From NCBI GenBank assembly GCA_947462335.1, contig OX381721.1, positions 4,030,001-4,094,000 of the forward strand: a stretch of DNA of 64,000 nt, given 5' to 3'. Shown piece by piece: positions 32,521 through 44,071 of the stretch. Made by a program: the position numbers and the translations under genes. The stretch's first letter is position 1. Every line of letters begins with the position of its first letter. Origin of the DNA: Harmothoe impar. Its lineage: Eukaryota > Annelida > Polychaeta > Phyllodocida > Polynoidae. Below the pieces are notes generated by a model. It did not search any database. It was not told where the DNA came from and saw only the letters and a program-made list of their open reading frames with translations.

Positions 32521-32664
32521 GATCCTGTGTTATTATAGGCAAGGGGAAATGTACAAGTTATTCTGGTTGCACTACGTCATGTATATTAAATAAGCCTAAG
32601 CCCACAGAAGAGAAATTAACTCATAAATGAGGTAATATCAGCTTTCTAACACGACATGCATATA

Positions 32665-32918
32665 AGGCCAAAAAAAAGGGTTTGTTTCAGGTAACATGCC
32701 ATGAAAATGTAGGGTCGGTAGGTCAGATTTTTCCCTTTTTTAAACTTTTTTTTTCTAACGTGAACGTACTGGCCCGCCTCTCCGAAGACCCTAAAATTGA
32801 CCAAAAAAGGGTAAAAATACAAAAATTTCTTCAAAATTGCATAAAAAAACGTGGGGTCGGCCCTGTTTTGAAAGGGCGGGTCGGGTGACCTGAAACAAAC
32901 CTTCTTTTTTTTTGGCCT
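32665..32918. mobile_element. AGGCCAAAA-family MITE, complete copy
   Basis: 254 bp, TA at 32663-32664 and 32919-32920. Ends 'aggccaaaaaaaaggg' and 'tttttttttggcct', then 'tttgtttcaggtaacatg' / 'tgacctgaaacaaacc' inverted. The 116-codon antisense open frame is repeat translation. Confidence 0.85.
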
Positions 32919-32924
32919 TATCCT

Positions 32925-33830
32925 AGAAAACTTACATAATCTATATGACTTAGGAATGTGTGAGTGTAATCCAGTCTCAAAGGAGCTGCTTGACATGACT
33001 TAGCATTCTGCCGTATTAAGTCAAGTGTTGTCGGAGGGGTTTACGGCAGATTAAGGCTTACAATTAGAGAATAATCCAGGGAGGTATTACATATATTCAA
33101 CACCATAAGCACACAGTTCGCTTTACACATTTTCTTAATGTGAAAGTGATGGCCTCCAAACTTTTATTTTTGGTTATTCTTAATCAAATTTTCTATTAGA
33201 CACACAATGCACTGAACACATACCGTCAAATAAACTTGCCTCTGCTAGTGAGTTTATTGACCCCAAAATTGGAAATTTTTGTTATCTTTAATCTAGATTT
33301 ATTTCTGGGAGTATGGGTGATTATTATGACAGTAATCATAAATAAAGTGCCATATATGCCAAGTGAAACTAGGGAACAGATGGATTTAAAAGCATGCGGG
33401 CATCGATATGAGTAAATCTATACATACACGTGGTACAAATACATGTTGGTGACTGTCCTTATTGACCTCATCCCAGCCCCACCCCCTACCCCCCCCCCCC
33501 AGCAAATTTAATGATCTAGAATTGAAATGGTGCCTTATCACATATTTTGGGACACAATAATGACTCAGGTCTGTGTCTAGCCTTTTTCATATGGCTTGGA
33601 AAATGTCTCCTTTTCTCTTTTTTCCCCTCTCTTCTTTCCCCTTTTTCCCCTTTTTTTTTTTTTGGGGGGGGGGGGGGGGTACCAAGGCCCGTCGCCCCCC
33701 CCCCCCTGGATCCGCCAATGGGCGGCTATTTCCTCACTAGATCTGCAATCATGCATTATGACGCTAGATGGCATAGCGCATTAAAGCACTGCCCCTAAAT
33801 GGTTTTAGGGTAACATCATATTTCCCCTGA
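32925..33830. other. Stretch without a gene
   Basis: Unique AT-rich sequence, then homopolymer tracts of T, G and C at 33655-33710 that generate spurious open frames. Confidence 0.5.
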
Positions 33831-33831
33831 G

Positions 33832-34082
33832 GCCAAAAAAAAAGAAGGTTCGTTTCAGGTAACATGGGCAGAAAATGTAGGGTCGGTAGGTCGGATTTGT
33901 TTTTTTTACTTTTTTTTTTAAAACATGAAAGTACTAGCCGGCCAGGTCGAAGACCCTAAAATTGACCAAAAAAAGGTAAAAATACAGAAATTTCTTCAAA
34001 ATTGCATAAAAAAACCGTTGAGTCGGCCCTGTTTTGATAGAGTCCGTCGGGTGACCTGAAACAAACCTTTTTTTTGGCCTGG
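33832..34082. mobile_element. AGGCCAAAA-family MITE
   Basis: Left 'gaggccaaaaaaaaagaagg', right 'ttttttttggcctgg'. Modules as in 32665-32918. Confidence 0.8.
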
Positions 34083-34141
34083 CTGTAGGACATGGTAGAT
34101 GCTGGTACATCCCCAATACTATGTACACATCATGACGATAA

Positions 34142-34363
34142 CCGTAAAACCTCGCATATAAGCCGCGGCTAGTACGCAAGTCAGACTCAGCTTTCTTTTG
34201 ATACCAAACATGCCTATATAGGGTGCGGCTTATACGAGAGTTTTTATAAGCAAACTTAAGTACCAAATTAACAATTTTCAGACCCCCTCTGCGGCTTATA
34301 TAATCTGTCAAAGTTAGGGGTGCGGCTTATACGCGAGTTAGGCTTGTACGCGAGGTTTTACGG
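34142..34363. mobile_element. CCGTAAAACCTCGC-family MITE
   Basis: 222 bp, ends 'ccgtaaaacctcgcatata' and 'tacgcgaggttttacgg'; interior 'aacatgcctatatagggtgc'. The commonest family in the window; further copies at about 36650-36853, 49577-50036, 51853-52075, 57323-57588, 58131-58335, 61897-62393, and a truncated one at 63960. Confidence 0.85.
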
Positions 34364-34532
34364 AAATGGCAAAGCGCATTAAAGCACTATGCTGCCCCTA
34401 AATAGTTGTAGATCACATTCCCCTGAGTGTAGGACATGGTAGATGCTGGTACATCCCCAATACAATGTACACACTCTGTACACATGTCAGCCGTGAATCA
34501 ACCCCTAATTGAGGCATTTCTAGGATAAGGCC

Positions 34533-34818
34533 AAATAAAAAAAAGAAGCTTTGTTTCAGGTAACATGGGGAGAAACTCTAGGGTCGTTAGGTCGGATTTT
34601 TTGTTTCCTTTAAACTTTTTTTTTTTAAAGCTCCTCTAGATACCCTAAAATCGGCTAAAAACTGTAAAAATGGGGATTTTTTAAATCAAAAACCTAAATT
34701 AGACCCAAAAAAAATCTAAAAAAAAAAAGATTTCTTCAAAATTGCATAAAAAAAAGTACTGTCAGCCCTGTTTAGATAGGGTCGGTCGGGTGACGTGAAA
34801 CAAACCTCTTTTTTTGCC
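34533..34818. mobile_element. AGGCCAAAA-family MITE
   Basis: Left 'aaggccaaataaaaaaaag', right 'cctctttttttgcctaa'. Confidence 0.8.
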
Positions 34819-34819
34819 T

Positions 34820-35215
34820 AATATACACACTTGGTGATCAACATGGACATGTATGCCCTCAAACCACAAATATACCCCCGGGCGACATACAACTGCAAAC
34901 AGTCAAGTAGTTTTAAACAAATGATTCTACCTCAAATTGACACTGGTCTAGTATTCATCAGGACAATTTTTTGGTTGTATCTAAGAGTGTCAGTGCTCTA
35001 ATATGTATTACAGCTATGTAGTTCCCCTAGTGTACCTAGAAATGTCCGTATTTCTTGCTGCAGTGGTTTGTTTGTTTTGTTTTATCATAACCAAACAACG
35101 TCATCCACGACTACAGACAGGTTTGTTGACTTCCAAACAGTGTCATACAAAGTGGACCGTAACCCTGTAAGAGCAGCATGCTGTTTTAATACACTATGTT
35201 GACGATTCAACATGG
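34820..35215. other. Stretch without a gene
   Basis: Unique sequence; no exon or known repeat recognised. Confidence 0.5.
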
Positions 35216-35219
35216 CTAC

Positions 35220-36030
35220 TAAGGCCAAATAAAAAAAAAAGAGGTTTGTTTCAGGTAACATGGGAAGAAACTCTAGGGTCGGTAGGTCGGATTTGTTTTT
35301 TTACCATTTTTTTCTACATAAAGTGTAAAAATGGGAAGATTTTTTCAAAATTTTTGTAAACCTAAAATTGACCTAATAAAAGTGCAAAAATTAAAAAAAT
35401 TCTTTAAAATTGAATAAAAAAACGTAGGGTCGGGTGATCTGAAACAAGCCTAACCACTAACCAGTGATGCGTTCATGCACGGGGTTGATACACTCCCGGA
35501 GGGTCGGCATGATGCATCGCGGCGTGATGTATCAATAATACCAAGCCAATGAGTAACTGGGGGTGCAGAGGGGTCCCCCCTTGAGGTCGGAAAGTCGCCG
35601 AAATTATGGGGCCTCAGGTCACAAAGTCGCTTTTTTAACCCATTTATGCTATAGTCAAACTTTTCCAAAAGTCGCCAGGTCGCTTATATTATTGTACAAG
35701 GTCGCCAGGTCACCTGGAAAACACCCCAGGTCGCCAGGTCGCTTTTGACTCATCTGGAGCCACAGTAACTCGCCGACTATACAGTTTTGCATCATGAAGA
35801 CTAATGAGTATGAAACATCGAGGCATCATAAAATACAGCCCTGGTGAGTAACTCGCCAGTGCTGCATTCAAGCATCATGCCAACCCGACGAGGTTGAGAC
35901 ACTCCTGAAGGGTGGGCATGACGCAAGAATGCAGCTCCAGCGAGTTACTCGCCAGGGCTGCATTGGTGCATCATGATAACCAATGTCATCTTTTAGCGAC
36001 AGGTTGGCCTTAAAGGGTTTAAGGGTTAGT
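35220..36030. mobile_element. AGGCCAAAA MITE next to piggyBac-like copies
   Basis: 35220-35450 is an AGGCCAAAA element lacking a clear right end. 35455-35560 and 35770-36025 are parts of a piggyBac-like element, separated by a segment repeating 'aggtcgccaggtcgctt'. Confidence 0.65.
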
Positions 36031-36038
36031 AGACTGAT

Positions 36039-36354
36039 AAGGGAGTGATCATTCTTCAACAACAGGGGGGGGGGTGGTTTTCCGTGCGGAGTGTGCGAAA
36101 AAAATTTCACCCCCCCCGGTCAACGGGTCGAAATTTTTTACCCCCCCCTACAAGTCAAAAATCGGTGCGCGGGCCGGCCCTTTGAAGCATAGTAACGCCC
36201 AGGCTTTTTGGTCCAAAAGAGGTTAAATTTTTTTGACCCCCCCTAAGAGGGGTCCAAATAATTTACACCCCCCCGGTCAAGGGGTCTAAATTTTTTTTTA
36301 ACCCCCCCAAACCAACCCCCCCCCCTGTTGATCAAAAAATGATCACTCCCTAAG
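36039..36354. mobile_element. G/C-rich core MITE
   Basis: Ends 'agggagtgatcattcttcaa' and 'tcaaaaaatgatcactccct' with the 'agtaacgcccaggctttttgg' module. Confidence 0.8.
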
Positions 36355-36364
36355 GGACTATGTA

Positions 36365-36640
36365 TGTAGTGTACATGAGAAGTGGGGCGTGGGAACTAGC
36401 GGGGCCACCACCCAGTACACACACACAGGCTGCCAACAGGAAGGGGTCACGTGACTCTACCTCATCATAAATACACTATTTAGCTGTCTGCCAAGTTTCT
36501 TGACATTTTTGTGATCATTGATTGATATAAAGGTTGTTGTCTAGATATGCGTCAAACTAACATGCACCCTACCGCCGCGATAAAGCGCCTGGTTTTGAAA
36601 GAGTGCAGGCCTTTTATAATCAGCGGGGATAAGCCCCTGG
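36365..36640. other. Stretch without a gene
   Basis: Unique sequence; the 62-codon open frame at 36547-36735 runs into MITE sequence and is not credible. Confidence 0.5.
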
Positions 36641-37028
36641 ATGTTTATTACCGTGGCTTGTACGCGAATCAGAGCCAGCTTTCTTTTGATACCAAACATG
36701 CCTATATGGGGTGCGGCTTATACGAGAGTTTTTAAAAGTATGATACAGCACTAAATTAACAATTTTCATATACCCTATTAGGCTTATAGGATTTCCCAAA
36801 GTTGGGGGTGCGGCTAATACGCGAGTTAGGCTTATACGCAAGGTTTTACAGTAAGCACTATAACACGACCTAGAAAAACTGCCATGTATGCGCGCTGGGC
36901 TAAACTCTGTAGCGGCGCAAAAACTTGGACCGGAAAACCATTTCAATAAAGGAAATGAGGTTCATTTAAAAAAAAAAAAGAAAAAAAAAGAGCCACACCA
37001 AAGAGTAAATAGCGCCCGGCACATTATC

Positions 37029-37457
37029 TAGGGATGTCATCGATACCCCCAGAATCGATACACCGACATTTCTTAAATTCCGATTATCGCATCGACAAAA
37101 GCATCATATCGATACAGTACTTTTTAGCATTCATAGCCCCGTAATTTACCTTTCTAAAACTGCAAGAATTGTGTAAATATTCCATCTAGAACTTGCTTTT
37201 TATCTAATTCAAAAGTGGTGTCATTTTAGGCCTATTATATTGATGGAAAAATACTTCAGATTGTGTTTAATGTGCGACCAAGTGTTTATTTTTATAAACT
37301 GAAATATAAGGAAGGAAATAAACACATGAAGATATACATTTTTCAATGTGATATTTAATGTTTTTGTAGTATCGAAATGAATTGATATAATCGAAAAATC
37401 GAGACCAAAATAGTGATAATCGAAATCGAAATAAATTGGATGTCAATGACATCCCTA
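37029..37457. mobile_element. MITE with GGGATGTCAT ends, TA flanks
   Basis: Element 37031-37455, ends 'gggatgtcatcga' and 'tcaatgacatccc', interior rich in 'atcgata'. Its right half also abuts a YEATS2-like exon near 12928. Confidence 0.8.
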
Positions 37458-37477
37458 ACATTATCGGGACATTACGG

Positions 37478-37907
37478 TAGTACCAGGGGTGCCAAGTTAC
37501 CCCAGCCCAAAATCGTATTTCTTAGGATTTCTGCCCCCCAAAATCGTAACAATTTTTGGTTGAAATTGTAACCAAAATCGTACCAATAGAATACCATTGC
37601 CAATGGGGTCAGCATGATACAAGAATGCATTCTAAGGATTAATTAAAATCGTAATTTGGTCCATTATTCAAGTCATCATTTGCTTGCTCCTCAATGTGTA
37701 ATGTTATATTTTTAGATCTATTTTCTTATTAAATGACCAACAATTCATAGTAGGCTATTCATCCCATGTTTCAGTATGGTACAATAATTTCACTTTTTTT
37801 TTTAAAACAGACATCGTAATTTGATATCCAAAATCGTAATGGGCGTAATAGGGGTCAAAAATCGTAAAATTACGAAAAAATCGTAACACTTGGCATCCCT
37901 GTAGTAC
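37478..37907. mobile_element. hAT-like MITE (CAGGGGTGCCAAGT ends)
   Basis: Element 37484-37901, ends 'caggggtgccaagt' and 'acttggcatccctg', interior repeats 'aaaatcgtaa'. Flanked by 'tagtac' on both sides (37478-37483 and 37902-37907). CAGGG ends fit hAT; the visible duplication is 6 rather than 8 bp. Confidence 0.75.
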
Positions 37908-37959
37908 GGTAGAGGTTAACATGTGTGTGTGTTTGTGTACTTGTGGGTACAGCTCGTGG

Positions 37960-38020
37960 GTGGGTGGGTATAGTGGGTGGGTATAGTGGGTGGGTATAGT
38001 GGGTGGGTATAGTGGGTTGA
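37960..38020. repeat. Short minisatellite (gggtgggtatagt)
   Basis: Four to five 13 bp units. The 134-codon antisense open frame across it (37755-38159) is an artefact. Confidence 0.8.
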
Positions 38021-38164
38021 GGTGGTCCAGGATACAGGATGTAATATCAGTACTACTAATAATATCCTCATTCCTCCCTACTGTTACTTCTACATACGGA
38101 TCTGTACTGTAGTCCATACAGCCTAGCTTAACCCACCCCCCCCCTATCTTTGAGAACATCTATA

Positions 38165-38475
38165 AGGCCGTTTTATTTTGATAACTTGGATTACGGATCC
38201 GCCTCCAAGATTATTGGCATTTTGCCAAAAAAAGAAGAAGTTTTTTTAAAATCTTTTTAACCTTTCCCCTCCGAGATTTTTTTTTGAGAATTTTCCTTAA
38301 ACAAAAAGGATTCATGTTGACCAGTAAAAGGTAGAATGAGGCCTTTCAGATTGTGGAATTTTTTTGATCCCGCCCCTCCTGTAGGGCAGCTTTTTTTTTC
38401 TTTTTTTTCCCCTCTGCCCTTCGAAAAAGTTGGAGCCAAAAGCCTGTAATCCAAGTTATCATAATAAGGTGGCCT
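38165..38475. mobile_element. Inverted-repeat element (GATAACTTGGATTAC)
   Basis: 'tgataacttggattac' at about 38179 and 'gtaatccaagttatca' at about 38447 are the arms; homopolymer-rich interior. Confidence 0.65.
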
Positions 38476-38479
38476 AAGC

Positions 38480-39088
38480 GAAGCATAATAAGGGACGCTC
38501 TGGGCACCACCGAATGGAGGCTCCTTTTTGTGGCTGCTTTATAATATAGTATATCTATATCATACAGTCAGAGTCATTATCCCGGGGTGGGCACTGAGTC
38601 TCTGAGGGTAGATAAGAACTGCCGCCCTACCGCCCCTCTTATCAGAGGTTGGGAGATTTGACCGCCCTACTTCTCAGAGGCTTGAAGATTTGGCCGCTCT
38701 ACATTTCAGAGTTTGGGAGATTTGATGAGCTATTTCAAGTTTAGGTCTCCCTGAATTTTATACAGATCTATATAATTTTATTCATCCCTTTCAGCGAGAA
38801 ATCCTGCTCAATTTCATATGATTTTAACCGCCCTACTTATCAGGGCCTTGACGACATCTGACCGCCCCCCTTTTCATGATCTGATGGAAATTCACCGCCA
38901 CCGCTTTTCAGTGTTGTGCTCTAGTAGTTATCCAAAACATGGGAGAGTGCCCCCCCCCCCCCCAGGTTATTATACTCAACAACTGCCAAGTCTACACAAG
39001 GACACTTTGTAATACCTCGGTATGTATCTAACCCTTTAAGGGCGGCATGATGCCTCATGGTCCATGTTTATCTGTTGCCAAGATGTAC
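38480..39088. other. Stretch without a gene
   Basis: Shows 'ccgccctac...cagag' style short repetition (38620-38870) and a poly-C tract at 38951. No exon seen. Confidence 0.5.
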
Positions 39089-40159
39089 TAAGGGAGTGGT
39101 CATTTTTTAACAACAGAGGGGGTTGGTGAAATTGGGAGGGGGGGGGGAACAAAATAATTTGGACCCCTTGAGGGAGGGGGACAAAGAAAATTTGGACCCG
39201 TTAAGGGGGGGACTAAAAATATTGCTCCACTTTTTAGCGAAAATGCCTGCGTGTTACTATAGCTCAAAGGGGTCGGCCGCGCTCGATTTCAACTCTGTGA
39301 TTCGTAGTTCTCCTCAAATGATTGATGATATATACAAAGTAATAGCGTATGCAAATGACATCACCGACATTGGTTTTGAAATACATTTTACAAGTATTTA
39401 TGTGTGTGTTTCCTCTTACACACCGGTAATAGACTTTATTTTTTGGAAATACAAGACCTCCTATGCTTTAGCATTGAAGGGCCGTATTCAATGCCCCCAT
39501 TGAATACAATGTGGCCGTATTCAATGGGTTAGGAAAAGATGGTTTTTTCTTCAAAAAATGGCTTCAAATAAAAAATAAACACAAATGCCAACTACATTGA
39601 TACCATATCTGTTGTATTTCACTCATGGGGGCTGGGGCATATCCCACTCGGCCTGCGGCTTCATGGGATATGGCCCCAGCCCCCACTCGTGAAATACAAC
39701 AGAGATGGTATCAATGGGCGTTGGCATTTGTCTATATCTTTAGCCGTGTGATGGTTGAGGATTGGTATATATGTATGTACATGTATGTGTATGTAAATTA
39801 GTTTATTATTTATCCTGTAAGCCTAGTAGTAGGTTGTCAAAGTCTGTTGTCGAGAATCCAATTAACTGGGTCTTTTTTCCCAATATGTCCAATGTCCAAC
39901 ATGCTGACTACCAGTACATAGTTATGTGACATTTATATAGTAGCACAAACAGGAGTCACAGGTGCCTTCTATAGTCAGGGTCTCCACGGTTTAGTGAATC
40001 TTGTGAAATGTTGCCATTGGTAAGGGAAAAATAAAGACAAAATAAGATAACTACATTGAGTAGTAAAGCTGTCAAATTAAAGAGCGCCCAGCGCTATATC
40101 GCAGCATACAAGGTCAGGAAAAATGGTCATTTTTGTCGTGGAGAGTGATTTCACTCTGA
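39089..40159. other. Left flank of the Polinton-like element
   Basis: 39089-39300 is the left half of a G/C-rich MITE and 39470-39745 the palindromic MITE also at 4331. 39746-40159 is unique sequence with no gene. The 126-codon open frame at 39123-39503 starts in MITE sequence and is rejected. Confidence 0.55.
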
Positions 40160-40165
40160 GATGTT

Positions 40166-40581
40166 AGTAGTATAGTATGTATCGGAACGGGACTATAGTT
40201 AAGTACTGTTTATTACTCAATCGACATGCAGCCAATCAGAGGCCTCCATTTGGTCACGTGACCGGAAGTGACCTACTTAGGGGATTAGTGGTGCATTCTG
40301 GGTAACCCTGCAGCCAATCAGAGGCCACCATTTGGTCACGTGACCGGAAGTGACCTACTTAGGGGATTAGTGGTGCATTCTGGGTAACCTACTGACCTAC
40401 TTAGGGGACCGGAAGTGACGTCATATGACCTAATTTAGGATCACGTGACCGGAAGTGACCTGATGAGTCACGTGAGCGGAAGTGACGTCACATGACCTAA
40501 TGGCCGACCGGAAGTGAGTGACCTCATTGAGGATCACGTGACCGGAAGTGACTTGATTGATCACGTGAGCGGAAGAAGAAG
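40166..40581 (+). repeat. Left terminal inverted repeat, motif-dense
   Basis: 416 bp matching 48118-48533 in inverse orientation with a few indels. It contains two about 82 bp tandem units (from 'gcagccaatcagaggcc' to 'gcattctgggtaacc'), six CACGTG E-boxes, repeated 'ccggaagtgac' ETS-like sites, two 'tgacgtca' CRE sites (40416 and 40483) and two CCAAT boxes. The combination looks like a promoter/enhancer rather than a simple transposase binding end. Confidence 0.88.
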
Positions 40582-40798
40582 TTTTTTGTTTAGGAAGTGA
40601 GGGTCTTTAGGATCACGTGACTGGAAGCGACGTCGTCACATGAGTGACGCTTTAAGAGACTGCGCGACTTACTAGTAAAAGAAGACGTATGAAAATAAAA
40701 ACACAACAATATTTTATTTTATTTTTTTTATTTATTTTTTTTCAATCTTGATAAACACTCTATTTTTGAAAAGATGCACACGCTTATTTATTTATTTT
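40582..40798. other. Inner left end, polyadenylation region of the polymerase gene
   Basis: One more E-box/ETS-like unit (40611-40630), then 'gaagacgtatgaaaataaaa', which recurs inverted near 47480 just past the death-domain gene. On the minus strand, AATAAA-type signals occur at 40791-40796 and 40713-40718, next to the polymerase stop codon. Confidence 0.6.
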
Positions 40799-43700
40799 TT
40801 ATATCTCTAAAGGACTCGTTGTCACACCGTCAGAATGCACGCGACGCTTATAATACAAGTAGCGCACGCCGTCTTTCTCTATGGTGTAGGTGACCATTTT
40901 GTTTCGCACCACTTTAAAGTTTCTATTTACAGCAATGAGAGTTTTTCGTTGGCGAAGAACATCCAAGAAGTCGTCTGGTTCCTGAGGGTTTTGTTTCTTC
41001 TGTACGCCTTTTGCACTCCATTTTTTGGATTTTCTTTCACCGGTGTCGCTGACTCGATCGTAGCAAATGTAAGTCTTAGGGTTGAGACTTAGGATCCCGT
41101 CACCTTCCCACTCCGCTTTCATAAGCCCCGAAGTTCTCAGATTGTGAAGGTACCGTCTCTCACAACATCCGCCGGGCGGCGGACACCATTCTCGCACTCT
41201 TTCCGTTTTTGTCTTCACGAAAAGCTCTAAGTGATCGTCGCACACCGCTGTCGGAAGCCACTTTCGTTTCTCTCTGAAGTACGTCTCTCTCAGGCGTCCC
41301 GTCCACGCGAATTCTCCGACAGCCTACAACCATCTCGCCGCCGTTCAAAGCGTGGCGCAGTTTCACGTCGCGGTCGTGCTCTACGAAGCGTAACCACTCC
41401 AAAGCGCTGTGAGAGTTTCTTTGCCTAATTTCGGGCTTGAACTCGGTCTCGGGCCGTCTCACCGCGTAATAGCCCGTGCAGTGCGCTTCGCTCATGCAGC
41501 GCAAGTACAGAGAGTTAGCGTGTAGTCCTAGGATGTGTTGGCACGGTCTCGCTTCTTCGCCGTACTTGTGCTCCCTTATCCGCGTGGTGCCCTTCTCGTG
41601 AAATCTATGGAAGATGATGGAAGGACCGCCGACTAGATTTTCTTTGATCAGAGCGTGGAGGACGGCGTCGAACTGGGGGAACGTTGTGAACGCGTCTTCT
41701 AGGTTTTGGAAGAGGAACCGTAAAGTCAAACCGGCGAGAGAAACTCCGTCTTTCAACATGTCAATGCCGCGATCTTGGAAAAATTTAGCGTGATTTTTCA
41801 GAGCTTCTATGAAAGGTTTGACGTCTTTGTTGTTGTAGTGGATCAAGTAGTCTTCCATAGTTTGCATCTTCTCGTCGGACCAAACTTTCTGACATGCGGC
41901 GTAGTCGGATTCGGACATTTTGACGCCCGTCAGCTCGCTGTCGAAAGCCGATCTCGGTGGCAGCGTTCTGTTTGCCAGTTTCCTGGTAGACGTCATCCAT
42001 TCGTAAGGAAAGTGACCTTTCTCTTCGTTCCTGGTGAAAGCTCGCAAATAGGTCGCGTAGTTGTAACCGGGTGCCAAATAGTTGACTACGTCCAAGAAAA
42101 CCGTGTGCTGTGTGTAAACCGCCAAGTATTGATTGCTTCTCTTTATGACGCTGAATTCTTGGTTTCTTCGGTCTCCGGAGGCGAAGAACGAGTGAAGGCG
42201 TATTTTGATCAGGTTCAAGTCGTAACGCCCCGAGTTGAAGCCCACGACTGGAGCTTGACGGATGTATCTCAGAAGACGCTTCTTCAGTTGAACTAACGGG
42301 TGTCTGGTCTGAGCCGCAGCGAAGCCGCCTGGAGAAGGGGTGAACGTCGCCTCCTCCAGCAGGAGAGCTTCACCTATCGCCGCATCTAACTTCGCTAAGG
42401 TCGGTCGGTAAAGTTCTAGCACAGCTTCCCCGATGACTTTGGCGTTCTCGTTTATGTGATTTAAAACTCGGTCCAACAAGGGGTCGGAATCTGCGTCGGA
42501 TTCTCTGACGAAGCAGACGGGCCCCTCCCACCCCGGAAAGTCGGATGCGACGCTAGCCGACAAAGGGACGTGATCCCACAGCAGGGACACCTGTTCCGTC
42601 GACGGTTCTTTGCACGGTCTGAAGAAAGCCTCGAAATCGAAGGCGATCTTGTAAGGGTAGATTCCGGAATGTCCGTCGGGGGGAAAAATGGAGAAGTCTG
42701 CTAGCGCTTCGAAAATCGTTCTCGAATTTTGGTAGATGCCACCTACGTAGCGCAACTTGACTTGTCGGCAAGAGGAAAGCTGGTTCCTGTGTCTCTTCAG
42801 CAAGAACTCGGTGGTGAACGCCGCCTTACACTTGCAACATTCGTATATGCCCGCGTACGCGTTGAAGTCCGTGACGAGAGAGACGTGCAAACCGCCTTTC
42901 GCCGTCAGGTGTAGGTTGACTTTACCTCGGGCGGCCAGAGTTCTGGAAGGCGGTCTGATCAGAGTAACGCGTCTTCTCAACTTCCGCCCCGGCACTTGAC
43001 GCGACGCGGTGTAAACCGCTATCTGTACGTCAAACAAGTTCTCTAACGCGGGTAAGTCGCGGATGTTCAGACCCGGAAAGGATTCAGGTGTGGCAGCGGG
43101 ACAGAACTGACGTAACAAATCTGAAGCGCGCTTGCTGGTGTTGTATAAGTGAAAGGAAATGCAGCGGAAGATGCAGAGGTTGTCCTTGTTGGGAAAATCT
43201 AACACGCCGCTTCTCTTTCCAACTCGACCGGCCTGAGTGATCCTACCGCCTATGGGGAATTCCCCCGGTCCCATGTAAACGCAAATGTTCAAATTGGTAG
43301 GAAAAAGAACGTGCCACTTGGTGTCAGCGTCGCAAAGTTTCCGTACTTCCTCGCAAGCGACGGTGTTTTCCATCTTTGAGAGGAGCTCTTCCAAAGTTTC
43401 TGAATTAGTTATAGTAGGGAGCGGTTGTATGAGAGTTGCGTTGTTCTGGGAGGCGTGAAAGTAGCGCAGTTTGCTCTTGTCTTCTCTGTGTTGTAAGAGT
43501 AAGCCTACCGAGAAACCCACTTTGGATCTGAATCTTTGTGTCAAGTGAATGCGACGCATAGTATCTACAGCGTCACTCAACTCGCCGGTTGGTAGCCTGA
43601 AGTTTGTTACACTCACGCGAGTCCCGTGCATCCTGACGCCCGTTTGTATCGCAGGCCAATTCGCCGTGAACGTTTCCTCCCCGTTCGGTACAGCACATAT

Positions 43701-43877
43701 GCGCGGAGGGACGGTCACCCCGTCCAGAGATTCGCGTCGACAGGCGATCTTTCGGCAATCGCCTTCGCCGCATAGAGGGCAAAACTTAGGTACTACTCTA
43801 CAATTTTCTACGTGTCTCTCGTGGTTTTACGGTCTTTTAAACATTTTGAAACACTTTTCGCATACGTACTTTGTCAT
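40799..43877 (-). pseudogene. Protein-primed family B DNA polymerase, disrupted
   Basis: Minus-strand gene from ATG at 43877 to TAA at 40799-40801. Lesion 1: codon 17 is TAA (43827-43829); a C2H2-type finger is split by it, its CxxC before and its HxxxH after. An 852-codon open stretch follows (43718-41160). In that numbering: OTU-like Cys box 'DNLCIFRCISFH' at 179-190; CxxC...H...C finger at 294-317; 3'-5' exonuclease motifs Exo I 'FDFEAFF' (D361, E363), Exo II 'FNSGRYD' (N495, D500), Exo III 'YNNKD' (Y628, D632); then 'LVGGPSIIFHRFHEKG' and the motif A region 'GLHANSLYL' at 731-739. Lesion 2: the motif A aspartate is His (CAC, 41520-41522). Lesion 3: shortly after 'RVDG' (about 41298) the sequence passes in another frame straight into the thumb/C-terminal region (40799-41245, 'EWEGDG', 'WSAKGVQKKQN'), so palm motifs B (KxxxNSxYG) and C (DTD) are absent. 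Polymerase activity is not expected. Confidence 0.88.
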
Positions 43878-44022
43878 GTTTTTTTTCACTCAGTTACCAA
43901 CTACTTAGCCGTCTAACTATCTATCTATCTATCAATCTATCTGTCTATCTATCTATCTATTTATCTTTCTGTCTGCTGTCTGTGTATCCGTCTGTCTGTC
44001 TCATACAGCGTACGTCAAACGC

Positions 44023-44056
<34 letters not shown>

Positions 44057-44071
44057 AGCGTTGAGCGTCTC
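43878..44071. repeat. Microsatellites between the two leftward genes
   Basis: (CTAT)n with variants at about 43915-43975 and (GT)n at about 44020-44051. No TATA box was recognised for the polymerase gene. The 162-codon plus-strand open frame across here is antisense and microsatellite sequence. Confidence 0.8.

Noticed and set aside
37755..38159. 134-codon antisense open frame
   Set aside because: Spans a 13 bp minisatellite and part of a hAT-like MITE.
41775..42296. 173-codon plus-strand open frame opposite the polymerase
   Set aside because: Shadow of the polymerase coding strand; no independent features.
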